16,316 nucleotides of DNA from Bacillota bacterium (GCA_023415895.1 JAEZJA010000187.1:1-16316), one strand, 5' to 3'. Counted from the first letter of the stretch, positions 1 through 7,162 are shown. Notes: generated by a model from the sequence alone, not told the origin. Numbers and translations are program-made.

Positions 1-2
1 CG

Positions 3-662
3 TCATCCGTATCCGCGGCACAGCAAAGCAATATGCCCATACGCATCGTTTCGTCCAAAGCACAGGCAGCCGAAACACCTGCGCAAGTGATGACAGCCGA
101 CACGCAGCCGGAAGCCGAACCGGCACTGCGTTCCTCCCGACAGGAACAGACCCCGCTTGACCTGACCGATATGGCCACAGGTAACCGCATCATTATTCCC
201 GTATCCGATGCTTCATCCAGGGTGGAATCGGCAGACCCCCCGGTGGTTGTTCAGATCGCCGATGAGATCACCAAACAAATCGCCAGCTCCAACAGCGAAT
301 TTACCATGGAACTATGCCCGGCAGAGCTCGGCAACATAACGGTCAAGCTGTCCTTGAAAAACAATGCTCTTCATGTCGCTATCTCCTCGGCGGATCCGCA
401 TACCCAGCGGCTGCTTTTAAGCCATTCTGGCGACATTCAGTCCGCCCTTCGGGATGCGATGGAGCAGCCCAATCAAACGATCCAGCTTACGTATCCATCC
501 GAGCTTCCCTGGTATCAACAACAACAGTTTACCGATGCGCAAAGTCAGCAGCAACAACACGCTGCGCAGCAAAATCAACAGTCCCACTCAGGCGACACGG
601 CGGATACCGACAGCTTTTTATCCATGCTCCAGCAGCTTCAGGATTACACAAGGGTATCGTGA
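3..662 (+). CDS. fliK: Flagellar hook-length control protein FliK (C-terminal part; 5' end outside window)
   Basis: The reading frame is open to the left edge, so only the last 219 or so residues are seen and the true start lies upstream; the ATG at 33 is internal. The recognisable part is the FliK C-terminal (Flg_hook) domain, encoded at about 290-500: a segment with MELCPAELGNITVKLSLKNN, then a helix region with LLLSHSGDIQSALRDA, which matches the family pattern of L-P-x-x-LG followed by a leucine-rich stretch. The tail after it is very rich in glutamine and serine, as is usual for FliK. FliK is exported through the flagellar type III system, measures the hook, and makes FlhB switch from hook to filament substrates. 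Its place directly before flgD is the normal Firmicute order. The family call is firm; nothing can be said about the missing N-terminal ruler region. Confidence 0.9.
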   Translation, partial: SSVSAAQQSNMPIRIVSSKAQAAETPAQVMTADTQPEAEPALRSSRQEQTPLDLTDMATGNRIIIPVSDASSRVESADPPVVVQIADEITKQIASSNSEFTMELCPAELGNITVKLSLKNNALHVAISSADPHTQRLLLSHSGDIQSALRDAMEQPNQTIQLTYPSELPWYQQQQFTDAQSQQQQHAAQQNQQSHSGDTADTDSFLSMLQQLQDYTRVS

Positions 663-710
663 TCGCCATACCGGACACCTATGGGTACCCGCGTCCCCAT
701 TTCATTTGAG

Positions 711-718
711 AAGGAGGT
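711..718 (+). promoter_or_regulatory. Ribosome binding site that fixes the flgD start at TTG 726
   Basis: AAGGAGGT sits seven bases before TTG at 726. An in-frame ATG exists at 681 but has no such site before it, and the site would lie inside that longer frame. The TTG start also gives the usual length of N-terminal tail before the FlgD signature. Confidence 0.85.
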
Positions 719-725
719 AAAAAAA

Positions 726-1175
726 TTGGAAACAGTGCAATTTAACGCGTATAACGGCATGGCAGCATCCTCTTCGGTCACCGCAAAGAATACGAATTCT
801 TTGGATACCGCCGATTTTCTCAAGCTGTTGTCTGCGCAGATGACCAATCAGGATGTGCTCGACCCTTCGAACAGTTCGGATTACATCTCTCAGTTGGCGA
901 CATTTTCTTCTCTGCAGATCGCGCAAAGTACCAACAGTGCGGCACAAAGCCAAGTGGACTCAACAAACCTTCTGGTACAGCTTATGTTCTCACAATTAGG
1001 AGCATCGCTGGCTGGCCGGCAGGTGACGGTCGCTGTCAAGGATGACAATGGTTTGGATGCCACCGTGTCGGGCTTGGTGCAGCGTGTCAATTTCGACAGC
1101 AACAACACCACCGTCACCATTGATGGTAAGGAGTATGAATTATCCTCGGTGCTTCAGGTATCAGCCACGATCTGA
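726..1175 (+). CDS. flgD: Flagellar hook assembly (cap) protein FlgD
   Basis: A 149-residue protein starting at TTG 726. FlgD forms a temporary cap at the hook tip and helps FlgE subunits polymerise after export. Residues 27-64 carry the family signature: DFLKLLSAQMTNQDVLDP, then a helix with ISQLATFSSLQ. The common form is NQDPLDP, so the first proline is a valine here. A flexible stretch follows, and residues from about 95 to the end form a small beta domain (GRQVTVAVKD to VSATI) like that of short Firmicute FlgD proteins; the larger C-terminal domains of proteobacterial FlgD are absent. It lies between fliK and a small conserved operon gene, 63 bases after fliK, and is presumably on the same transcript. 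The identity is clear from both motif and context. Confidence 0.93.
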   Translation: METVQFNAYNGMAASSSVTAKNTNSLDTADFLKLLSAQMTNQDVLDPSNSSDYISQLATFSSLQIAQSTNSAAQSQVDSTNLLVQLMFSQLGASLAGRQVTVAVKDDNGLDATVSGLVQRVNFDSNNTTVTIDGKEYELSSVLQVSATI

Positions 1176-1233
1176 GGTCGCCAAGAGCTCACGGCTGCCG
1201 TAGGATTTTGTTCGTGGCAGGAAGGATAAAATC

Positions 1234-1626
1234 ATGGAGGAACTTCAATTTCAGCAAAGCTATTCCGCATTTATCGGCACCCATTATACTACCAATACCA
1301 CATCACCAAACGCTTCGTTACCCGCATCCAATGCGGCACCGCAGGTCAGCTTCGGAGATTTGCTCCAGCAAAAGCAACTTATTTTTTCCAAGCACGCGCA
1401 ACAGCGGTTGGAATCCCGCCAGATCGACGTGACACCACAGGTGATGGCACAAGTCAGCGGGGCGGTGGAAAGCGCCAGAGCGAAGGGCGTGCAGGATGCT
1501 CTTATTATCAGCGATCGCACCGCTTTTATTGTCAATATCCCCAGCAGTACCGTGGTCACCGCCCTGAGCAGTGGGGAAATGACCAGTCATGTATTCACCA
1601 ACATTGATGGAGCCGTTCTTGTATAA
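1234..1626 (+). CDS. Conserved flagellar operon protein of unknown function (TIGR02530-type)
   Basis: A 130-residue protein starting at ATG 1234 with a purine-rich site (AGGAAGGA, 1219-1226) before it. The first 40 residues are polar, rich in Thr, Ser, Asn and Ala, and probably disordered. The core, residues 46-130, has the features I know from the family named only 'flagellar operon protein': LIFSKHAQQRLESRQI (49-64), a helix, then AFIVNIPSSTVVTAL (97-111) and the C-terminal VFTNIDGAVLV. There is no signal peptide or membrane segment. The gene sits between flgD and flgE, where this family is usually found in Clostridia and some bacilli, so a role in hook assembly or its control is likely but unproven. 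The HA-x2-R-x3-R-x-I pattern also recalls DUF4258/RelE-like folds; see findings. Family call is confident, function is not. Confidence 0.85.
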   Translation: MEELQFQQSYSAFIGTHYTTNTTSPNASLPASNAAPQVSFGDLLQQKQLIFSKHAQQRLESRQIDVTPQVMAQVSGAVESARAKGVQDALIISDRTAFIVNIPSSTVVTALSSGEMTSHVFTNIDGAVLV

Positions 1627-1649
1627 CTGGACCTCTTGAGGAAGTTATA

Positions 1650-1673
1650 GAGCCCCGAATGACCGACGGGCTC
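1650..1673 (+). other. Short hairpin between the unknown operon gene and flgE
   Basis: GAGCCC (1650-1655) and GGGCTC (1668-1673) can form a six-base-pair stem with a 12-base loop. No T run follows, so it is not a convincing terminator. It lies in the 83-base leader before flgE and may affect transcript folding or stability. It could also be chance. Confidence 0.3.
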
Positions 1674-1709
1674 AAACGGCTACCCAAAACAAAAGAAAGA
1701 GGTTATTGT

Positions 1710-2879
1710 ATGTTACGTTCACTTTCATCGGCAGTTGCCGGACTGAAGACACATCAGACCAAAATGGATGTTATCGGCAACAATATCGCCAACGTTAACA
1801 CCTATGGGTTTAAGTCCTCGCGCGTAACCTTTCAGGATGTGTATTATCAAACATTGACCAGCAGCGCGGACGCAACCGGTTCTTCGGGCGGCCTCAACCC
1901 CGCCCAGATCGGCTATGGCTCCACCGTCGGCGCCATTCAGGTCATCAATACCCGCGGTGGTTTCGGTTCGACGAGCAAGTCCACCGACTGCTATATCGGC
2001 GGTGAAGGGTATTTTGTCATCCAGGATGCCAATGGTGGCGAGTACCTGACTCGTGTGGGTTCCATGGATTTTGACGGCAAAGGCAATCTGGTGGATCCCA
2101 ACGGCAACTACATCTGTGGCTATGCGGTCGATTCCATCAGTGGTCAGGTGTCCATCGGCAATACCACGATCGATTTGGGACAGGGTAACGGAGATGCTTT
2201 CAACGGCTATACGGTGACGATCAAATATGCCAGCATGGCAGATACAGCCGACACGGCCATTTCTGTAAACGATGCGGCCAAAACGCTGACGATTACGTAT
2301 ACGCCTTCTGCCGACAGCCCTGAGCTCACCAATGCGGCGCTGCAGACAGCCCTGCAGACGGGAACCTGGACCAATGCACCGGCAGGATTTGATCAAACCG
2401 CCGTGACGGTTAAGGAAGCCCAAACCGCCGGTAACGCCAAAGTCGCCGAGACCTCCGGACTAATCGACAACGTAGCCAATTTTGATTACACCAAAACACC
2501 TCAGAAACTGACAAACACCTATGGGCAGCTGATCAATATTGCAACGGGAGCCAACGGTGTCATCAGCGGACAGACAAAGACGGGTGAAATCGTGGTGATC
2601 GGTCGGCTGGCGCTCGCCAATGTTCCTAACCCACAGGCATTGACCCAGGTGGGGGATAGCTATTATCAGGCCGTTTCCAACACGGGTACCATTACCTATG
2701 CAGCACCCGGTATGGACAATATGGGAGCGCTTCAGACGAGCGGACTGGAAATGTCCAACGTCGATCTGGCAAACGAGATGACCGATATGATCACCACACA
2801 GCGCGGCTATCAAGCCAGTTCTAAGATTATTACGGTCAGTGATGAAATGCTCGAGACGCTTGTGAACCTCAAGCGGTAA
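1710..2879 (+). CDS. flgE: Flagellar hook protein FlgE
   Basis: A 389-residue protein starting at ATG 1710, preceded by AAAGAGG (1696-1702); an in-frame ATG at 1659 is rejected because it lacks a site and breaks the usual N-terminus. FlgE polymerises into the hook that joins rod and filament outside the cell. The N-terminus (MLRSLSSAVAGLKTHQTKMD, then NNIANVNTYGFKSSR at 24-38) and C-terminus (SNVDLANEMTDMITTQRGYQ, residues 349-368, ending LETLVNLKR) are the paired helices that pack in the D0 core. A proximal beta region includes GGEGYFVI (97-104). Residues about 155-240 are a variable, Thr- and Ala-rich surface domain. Two cysteines (C94, C136) are present. Length is normal for Firmicute hook proteins. 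It is called FlgE rather than FlgG because of length and its position after flgD. Confidence 0.93.
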   Translation: MLRSLSSAVAGLKTHQTKMDVIGNNIANVNTYGFKSSRVTFQDVYYQTLTSSADATGSSGGLNPAQIGYGSTVGAIQVINTRGGFGSTSKSTDCYIGGEGYFVIQDANGGEYLTRVGSMDFDGKGNLVDPNGNYICGYAVDSISGQVSIGNTTIDLGQGNGDAFNGYTVTIKYASMADTADTAISVNDAAKTLTITYTPSADSPELTNAALQTALQTGTWTNAPAGFDQTAVTVKEAQTAGNAKVAETSGLIDNVANFDYTKTPQKLTNTYGQLINIATGANGVISGQTKTGEIVVIGRLALANVPNPQALTQVGDSYYQAVSNTGTITYAAPGMDNMGALQTSGLEMSNVDLANEMTDMITTQRGYQASSKIITVSDEMLETLVNLKR

Positions 2880-2894
2880 ACCACTTTGTTAGCA

Positions 2895-2936
2895 TCATCA
2901 TTCCGGACGTTGCTGGTACAGCGTCCGGAATGATGA
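2895..2936 (+). repeat. Perfect 15-bp inverted repeat after flgE
   Basis: TCATCATTCCGGACG (2895-2909) is repeated as its exact reverse complement at 2922-2936, with a 12-base loop. The stem begins 15 bases after the flgE stop. The bases after the right arm (ATGTCTGATAGAGG) are not T-rich, so a standard intrinsic terminator is unlikely. It lies in a 121-base gap, one of the two longest in the window, between hook genes and the flbD-motAB group. A role in mRNA processing, 3'-end protection or partial termination is possible. Confidence 0.8.
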
Positions 2937-3000
2937 ATGTCTGATAGAGGAATCTTTCAACCTTATTACCTGTTTATATGAAAACGAAAGGAGTGGAGCC

Positions 3001-3204
3001 ATGATCGAACTAACATCCCTGAACGGAAAACCATTTGTCCTGAATGACAACCTGATTGAAACCATTGAGTGTATTCCCGAAACCAAGATCATGCTGACAA
3101 CAGGGAAATTCATGTTGGTTGCAGAAGATAAGGACGAGGTTATCAAGCGTATCATTGCCTTCAGGAGGCAAATACACCGACGCTCTGAAAAGCAGGCGGA
3201 GTAG
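3001..3204 (+). CDS. flbD: FlbD/SwrD family flagellar protein
   Basis: A 67-residue soluble protein starting at ATG 3001, with AAAGGAG at 2987-2993. It matches the FlbD family (YlzI/SwrD in Bacillus subtilis) over its whole length: MIELTSLNGKPFVLNDNLIE at the start, then TIECIPETKIMLTTGKFMLV, then a helix DEVIKRIIAFRRQI and a charged tail. In B. subtilis, SwrD is needed for swarming and raises motor power, apparently by helping stators act. Here the gene is immediately followed by motA and motB, 45 bases away, which fits that role well. It has no membrane segment. This is not the unrelated NtrC-type FlbD regulator of Caulobacter. Family assignment is strong; the biochemical mechanism is not known to me. 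Confidence 0.9.
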   Translation: MIELTSLNGKPFVLNDNLIETIECIPETKIMLTTGKFMLVAEDKDEVIKRIIAFRRQIHRRSEKQAE

Positions 3205-3249
3205 CGATTGGTCGGTGCATCATGAAATTTACCCTAAGGAAGTGGAGCC

Positions 3250-4086
3250 GTGGATATAACAGGAATCGTCGGCCTGATTGCAGGAATCGTGCTGGTCATC
3301 TTCGGTATCGTGTTTGACGATACAACGCTGGCGGTGAGTTTTCCTGAGCTAGGAAACTTTGTCAGCTACTCCAGTATGGCTATTACTTTTGGCGGCGCCT
3401 TTGCCGCCACACTGATTTCGTTTCCCCTATCCTTTTTTCGCAACATCCCTAAGCACATGAGAATTGTATTTTTCCCAAAAAAGTACCATGCCCAGGACTA
3501 CATAGACAAGATTGTCGATTATGCGCTGGAAGCCAGACGCAAAGGCTTGCTCTCTCTTGAGGACAAAGCCAATCATGAGACCGATGCCTTCTTGCGGGAA
3601 AGCATCATGCTGATTGTCGATGCCATTGATCCTGAAAAAGTCAAGGAAATGCTGGAGAATGAGCTCAACGGACTGGAAGAACGTCACGCCAACGGCTGGC
3701 AGTTCTATGAAAAGTTCGCGACGTATGCGCCGGCCTACGGCATGATCGGTACCTTGATCGGATTGATCAACATGCTGGCCAATCTGGATATGGATGTCGA
3801 TGGCGGCGCTACCAAAATGGCATCTGGCATGTCTGTTGCGTTGATCACAACCTTTTATGGTTCCATGCTCGCCAACTTGGTGCTGGTGCCTATCGCGCAT
3901 AAGCTGCATATGCGGCACAACGAGGAAATGACCTGTAAGGAGATCATCGTGCAGGGTGTCATCGCAATCCAGGCAGGAGACAATCCCAAGCATATTCAGG
4001 AGCGCCTCAATGCCTATGTGTGTGAGAGGCAGAGGAGTGAAGGAAATTACAAAAAGAAAGGGCAGGACACACGGGCTGACAAATAA
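3250..4086 (+). CDS. motA: Flagellar motor stator protein MotA
   Basis: A 278-residue membrane protein starting at GTG 3250, with AAGGA at 3236-3240. MotA and MotB form the stator that turns ion flow into rotation. Four membrane segments are visible at about residues 4-24, 37-59, 160-180 and 193-215. The cytoplasmic loop has ARRKGLLSLE (95-104); R96 or R97 and E104 match in spacing the charged residues that contact FliG in Escherichia coli. P161 (in APAYGMIGTLIGLINML) and P214 occupy the conserved proline positions near the ion path. GMSVALITTFYGSMLAN (193-209) is the family motif of the fourth helix. Length is standard. It lies between flbD and motB inside the main operon, unlike B. subtilis, where motAB is a separate locus. 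The coupling ion cannot be decided from the sequence by eye. Confidence 0.95.
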   Translation: MDITGIVGLIAGIVLVIFGIVFDDTTLAVSFPELGNFVSYSSMAITFGGAFAATLISFPLSFFRNIPKHMRIVFFPKKYHAQDYIDKIVDYALEARRKGLLSLEDKANHETDAFLRESIMLIVDAIDPEKVKEMLENELNGLEERHANGWQFYEKFATYAPAYGMIGTLIGLINMLANLDMDVDGGATKMASGMSVALITTFYGSMLANLVLVPIAHKLHMRHNEEMTCKEIIVQGVIAIQAGDNPKHIQERLNAYVCERQRSEGNYKKKGQDTRADK

Positions 4087-4121
4087 ACCGTATGTCCGAC
4101 CACCGGGAGAGAAGGTGAACT

Positions 4122-4949
4122 ATGGCTAGAAAAAAGGTGGATGCAGGCGGCGGCGGGCCAAACTGGCTGGATACTTATGCCGATATGGTGACACTGCTGC
4201 TGACCTTCTTCGTTCTGCTCTTTGCCATGTCGTCCGTGGACAGCGATAAGTGGCAGATGCTTGCCAAAGCTTTTGCGGGCGGAAGGGAGATCACTAATGG
4301 GGGGCCACAATTGGTAATTGACCCCGATGAATCGGGAGATGCACTGGATACGTCAACGCCCATCGCGAACGGGGAGACGGGCAGCGGTGGACTCGAGGAG
4401 GTAGATGTTGATGAGGTATTGACCTTCGATGATCTCTATGCGTATCTGGCCAGCTATGTCAAAAAGAACAAATTGTCAGATTCCGTCAGCGTAAATAAAG
4501 GAGATGGTTACACCTTCCTGATTTTTCGAAACAGTATTTTTTTCGACGGAGACAGCTACACACTTCGTGACGACGGCAAGGTGATTCTGGATTATTTGTG
4601 CAACGGCCTTGTGAATATTACGAAGGATATCGGAGAAATACGCGTTTACGGTCACACGGCTCAGGCGAAAGATTCGGATAAGACCGAGCAGCTGATCTGG
4701 GATCGTACGTTGTCCACCAATCGAGCCAATAGTGTGCTGATGTATATTCAATTCAAGGATATCCTTGATCCGGCCAAAATGGTAGCGGAGGGTTACGGGC
4801 AATATCGTCCCCTTGTTCCGCACGATGGCACCGAGGAGACCAGAATCAAAAACCGCCGGGTGGAACTGTATATCTCCCAAAGCGGAAAAACCAGCTCGGT
4901 CCTTGACAGTGTATACAGCGATATCCAAGCGCAGCAATCGCAACCATAG
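4122..4949 (+). CDS. motB: Flagellar motor stator protein MotB
   Basis: A 275-residue protein starting at ATG 4122. Residues 15-38 are the single membrane helix (WLDTYADMVTLLLTFFVLLF and on); D21 in YADMV is the ion-binding aspartate essential for torque. Residues about 60-100 form an acidic, Gly- and Ser-rich periplasmic linker. The OmpA-like peptidoglycan-binding domain spans about 130-252: VYGHTA (175-180), LSTNRANSVLMYI (197-209), GYGQYRP (224-230) and the closing RIKNRRVELYI (241-251) with the conserved NRRVE. This domain anchors the stator to the cell wall. The gene follows motA by 35 bases and precedes fliM by 132 bases. A run of seven T bases (4537-4543) is present in the coding sequence. 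Identity is certain. Confidence 0.95.
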   Translation: MARKKVDAGGGGPNWLDTYADMVTLLLTFFVLLFAMSSVDSDKWQMLAKAFAGGREITNGGPQLVIDPDESGDALDTSTPIANGETGSGGLEEVDVDEVLTFDDLYAYLASYVKKNKLSDSVSVNKGDGYTFLIFRNSIFFDGDSYTLRDDGKVILDYLCNGLVNITKDIGEIRVYGHTAQAKDSDKTEQLIWDRTLSTNRANSVLMYIQFKDILDPAKMVAEGYGQYRPLVPHDGTEETRIKNRRVELYISQSGKTSSVLDSVYSDIQAQQSQP

Positions 4950-5063
4950 CGCAAGCATATCTGTTTCAATCTGTTTATGAAAGCGTGCGTAGAGCACATA
5001 TCCCACCCTGTTTATGACCTGCCATTGTTTGCCTTTGGCAGACGGCAGCATATTTCTGAAATC

Positions 5064-5069
5064 AGGAGG
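5064..5069 (+). promoter_or_regulatory. Ribosome binding site for fliM start at 5082
   Basis: AGGAGG lies 12 bases before ATG 5082, somewhat far but the only good site here. The frame is open back to an ATG at 4977, but that extension has no site and the FliM N-terminal CheY-binding peptide is expected right at the start, as ATG 5082 gives. Confidence 0.75.
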
Positions 5070-5081
5070 ATTTCGAAACAT

Positions 5082-6080
5082 ATGGCTGAAGTATTGACAC
5101 AAAAGCAAATTGATGAGCTGCTGGGAAGCCTGAACAGCGGAAACGTTGATCTCAAGGAGGTTGCCGAACAAACGGCATCCAAGAAGATCAAGGATTATGA
5201 CTTCATGGCTCCCAAAAAGTTCACCAAGGAGCAGATGAAATTACTAGACAGTGTCTTTGACAATTTCTCGCGCATCTTCAGTCTCCATCTGACCAGCATG
5301 CTGCGCACGGCGTGTCAGATGGAGGTTGTGCAGATCGAAGAGGAAGAGTACCGGGAGTTTAACAACGCGCTCAGCGATTCGGTACTGGTCGGCATTGTCA
5401 ATATGAATAATGAGGAATACAAAGTCGAGGATAAGCAGATTTTCGTTGAGCTCTCCAGGCCGGTCTCCTTCTCCATTATTGATTGCCTGCTGGGCGGCAA
5501 TGGGGAAGGGTATATCATTGAGCGAGGCTATACGGAGATTGAAATCAGTCTTCTTGAGCATTTATTTCGTCAGATTATGGCGTTGCTCGATAATGCCTGG
5601 AGCAATTATTTCACGTTGAATCACTCCTTGCACATGATCGAGACCAATTCCCGTCTGATGCAAATGATCCGTCCGGATGAATCGGTTGCCATCGTCGTGA
5701 TCGAGATCACTCTCCAGAATCTGAAGGGCAATATGAATATCTGCTTGCCCGCCGCTTCTTTGGAACAGGTATTCAAGGTATTTAACTCCAAGTATGTTCA
5801 TTTCCCCCGAAAAGAGGATGAGGATGTGCAGGCCGTCCGACGCGACTATATCATGCGCAACCTCAAGGGATCGCCTTTGACGGTTTCGGCCGTTTTGGGA
5901 GAAACGTCGGTCAGTCTGCAGGATGTACTCCATCTGCAGCCGGGAGATGTGATTCCCCTTCAGACAAAGGTCAAGGATAGCGCCGTGGTACTCCATGTGG
6001 AAGGGTTGCCCTGGTTTAAGGGAAGTTTGGGCAGCCGGAACAAAAAGTATGCGTTTCGGATCGAAGACACAGTGAAATAA
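5082..6080 (+). CDS. fliM: Flagellar motor switch protein FliM
   Basis: A 332-residue cytoplasmic C-ring protein. Residues 5-14 (LTQKQIDELL) are the N-terminal peptide that binds phosphorylated CheY, like the family form LSQxEIDALL. The middle domain spans about 38-240: YDFMAPKKFTKEQMKLLDSV (39-58), then SRPVSFSIIDCLLGGNGEGY (125-144), where the GGNG loop corresponds to the GGxG motif that contacts FliG, then the RGYTEIE start of the next helix. Residues about 255-325 form the SpoA-type C-terminal domain that pairs with FliY/FliN. Length matches the family. The gene is followed by fliY after 17 bases, so the two switch subunits are probably made together. In B. subtilis fliL would lie just before fliM; it is not found here. 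Confidence 0.96.
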   Translation: MAEVLTQKQIDELLGSLNSGNVDLKEVAEQTASKKIKDYDFMAPKKFTKEQMKLLDSVFDNFSRIFSLHLTSMLRTACQMEVVQIEEEEYREFNNALSDSVLVGIVNMNNEEYKVEDKQIFVELSRPVSFSIIDCLLGGNGEGYIIERGYTEIEISLLEHLFRQIMALLDNAWSNYFTLNHSLHMIETNSRLMQMIRPDESVAIVVIEITLQNLKGNMNICLPAASLEQVFKVFNSKYVHFPRKEDEDVQAVRRDYIMRNLKGSPLTVSAVLGETSVSLQDVLHLQPGDVIPLQTKVKDSAVVLHVEGLPWFKGSLGSRNKKYAFRIEDTVK

Positions 6081-6097
6081 AAGAAGAGGGTGATTTT

Positions 6098-7144
6098 TTG
6101 GCCTTGATAGATGAGACGATTTTCTCCGAAATGGACATTGATACCATTGGGGAAATCCTGAATATCAGCATGGGGACAGCGGCAACCACGCTCTCCGAAA
6201 TGCTCGAGCAGAAGGTCAGTATAACGACTCCCGTGGTGCAGGTTATCCACTCGAGTAAAATTGAGATCAAGGAGTATGAGCCTGCCATCGGCGTGGAGAT
6301 CAATTATGTTCAGGGGCTGACCGGCAAAAACATACTGGTGATGAAGGAAAACGATATCAAAGTGATTGTGGGACTTCTCCTGCATTCCGAGGATATGGAC
6401 AAGGAATTTGTGCTCGATGAAATGAGCATAGGAGCCATTTGCGAGGTTATGAACCAGATGATGGGGTCGTCCTCCACGGCGCTGGCGCAATTCCTTGGGC
6501 GGGCGATCAACATTTCACCACCCAGTTCCTTCAAACTCGAGGATAACGAGCAGCTCAAGCACCGGTATTTTGACGGAGAGGTCAATGCCGTGATGGTGCA
6601 TTTCCATCTGACCATTGGAGACCTGGTCAAGAGTAAATTTGTATCCGTAATGACAGTGGAACTGGCCAAAGAACTTGCCTCAAGCTTCCATTTTAGCAGT
6701 TCCGAGCCTTTAGAACCCCAAGCGCCAACCGCTCCAGCACCAGTTGCTCCGACTCCCGTGCGTGCGGCATATGCTGAGCCACCGACGCCTAAGCCTGCTG
6801 CTCCTAAAGCAGCCCCGGATTTTTCGATTGCCAGGGCGCCTTTTCCCTCTTTTGACACCGAAGAGTCGTCTCTGACGGATGACCAAAGCAGTAACCTCAA
6901 CCTGATTATGTCCGTGGCATTGCAGATTTCGGTCGAGATTGGAAGAACGACGCGCAAGATTAAGGATATTTTGGATTTTTCCACGGGAACCATCGTGGAG
7001 CTCGATAAGCAAGCCGGGTCACAGGTGGATATCTTTGTGAACGGCAAAGCCATTGCTAAGGGCGATGTGGTGGTCATTGATGATTATTACGGTGTGCGTG
7101 TTACAGAGGTTCTCAGCAATAGCGAAATCATGAAACTGGTCTGA
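6098..7144 (+). CDS. fliY: Flagellar motor switch phosphatase FliY
   Basis: A 348-residue protein starting at TTG 6098, with GAGGG (6086-6090) seven bases before it. Residues 1-205 are a CheC-like phosphatase domain. The first active-site motif D-x3-E-x2-N-x22-P is complete: D15, E19, N22, P45. The second (around 143) keeps E, N and the x22-P spacing (GAICEVMN to SPP) but has Gly at the usual Asp/Ser position. Residues about 205-245 are a Pro- and Ala-rich linker. Residues about 265-348 are the SpoA/FliN domain (LDFSTGTIVELDKQAGSQVD, VFVNG-like core, GDVVVIDDYYGVRVTEV). FliY therefore serves both as the FliN part of the C-ring and as a CheY-P phosphatase. cheY lies next, 31 bases on, which fits an enzyme-substrate pair. 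There is no N-terminal CheY-binding peptide as clear as that of FliM. Confidence 0.95.
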   Translation: MALIDETIFSEMDIDTIGEILNISMGTAATTLSEMLEQKVSITTPVVQVIHSSKIEIKEYEPAIGVEINYVQGLTGKNILVMKENDIKVIVGLLLHSEDMDKEFVLDEMSIGAICEVMNQMMGSSSTALAQFLGRAINISPPSSFKLEDNEQLKHRYFDGEVNAVMVHFHLTIGDLVKSKFVSVMTVELAKELASSFHFSSSEPLEPQAPTAPAPVAPTPVRAAYAEPPTPKPAAPKAAPDFSIARAPFPSFDTEESSLTDDQSSNLNLIMSVALQISVEIGRTTRKIKDILDFSTGTIVELDKQAGSQVDIFVNGKAIAKGDVVVIDDYYGVRVTEVLSNSEIMKLV

Positions 7145-7162
7145 ACAGTATTTCTTAGGTGT

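Noticed and set aside
1193..1230. Short dyad ACGG-CTG-CCGT before a T-containing stretch after flgD as a terminator
   Set aside because: The stem is only four base pairs and the following bases are not a T run; it lies within a co-directional gene series.
4159..4186. SigD-type promoter look-alike: CAAA, 16 bases, GCCGATAT
   Set aside because: It lies within motB codons for the conserved YADM ion site, so the -10-like part is explained by the protein. The first element and spacing are also off by one.
4977..5081. Possible N-terminal extension of FliM or a small gene in the motB-fliM gap
   Set aside because: No ribosome binding site at 4977, and the residues do not match FliL or FliM. ATG 5082 gives the expected CheY-binding N-terminus. 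I see no other gene in this 132-base gap.
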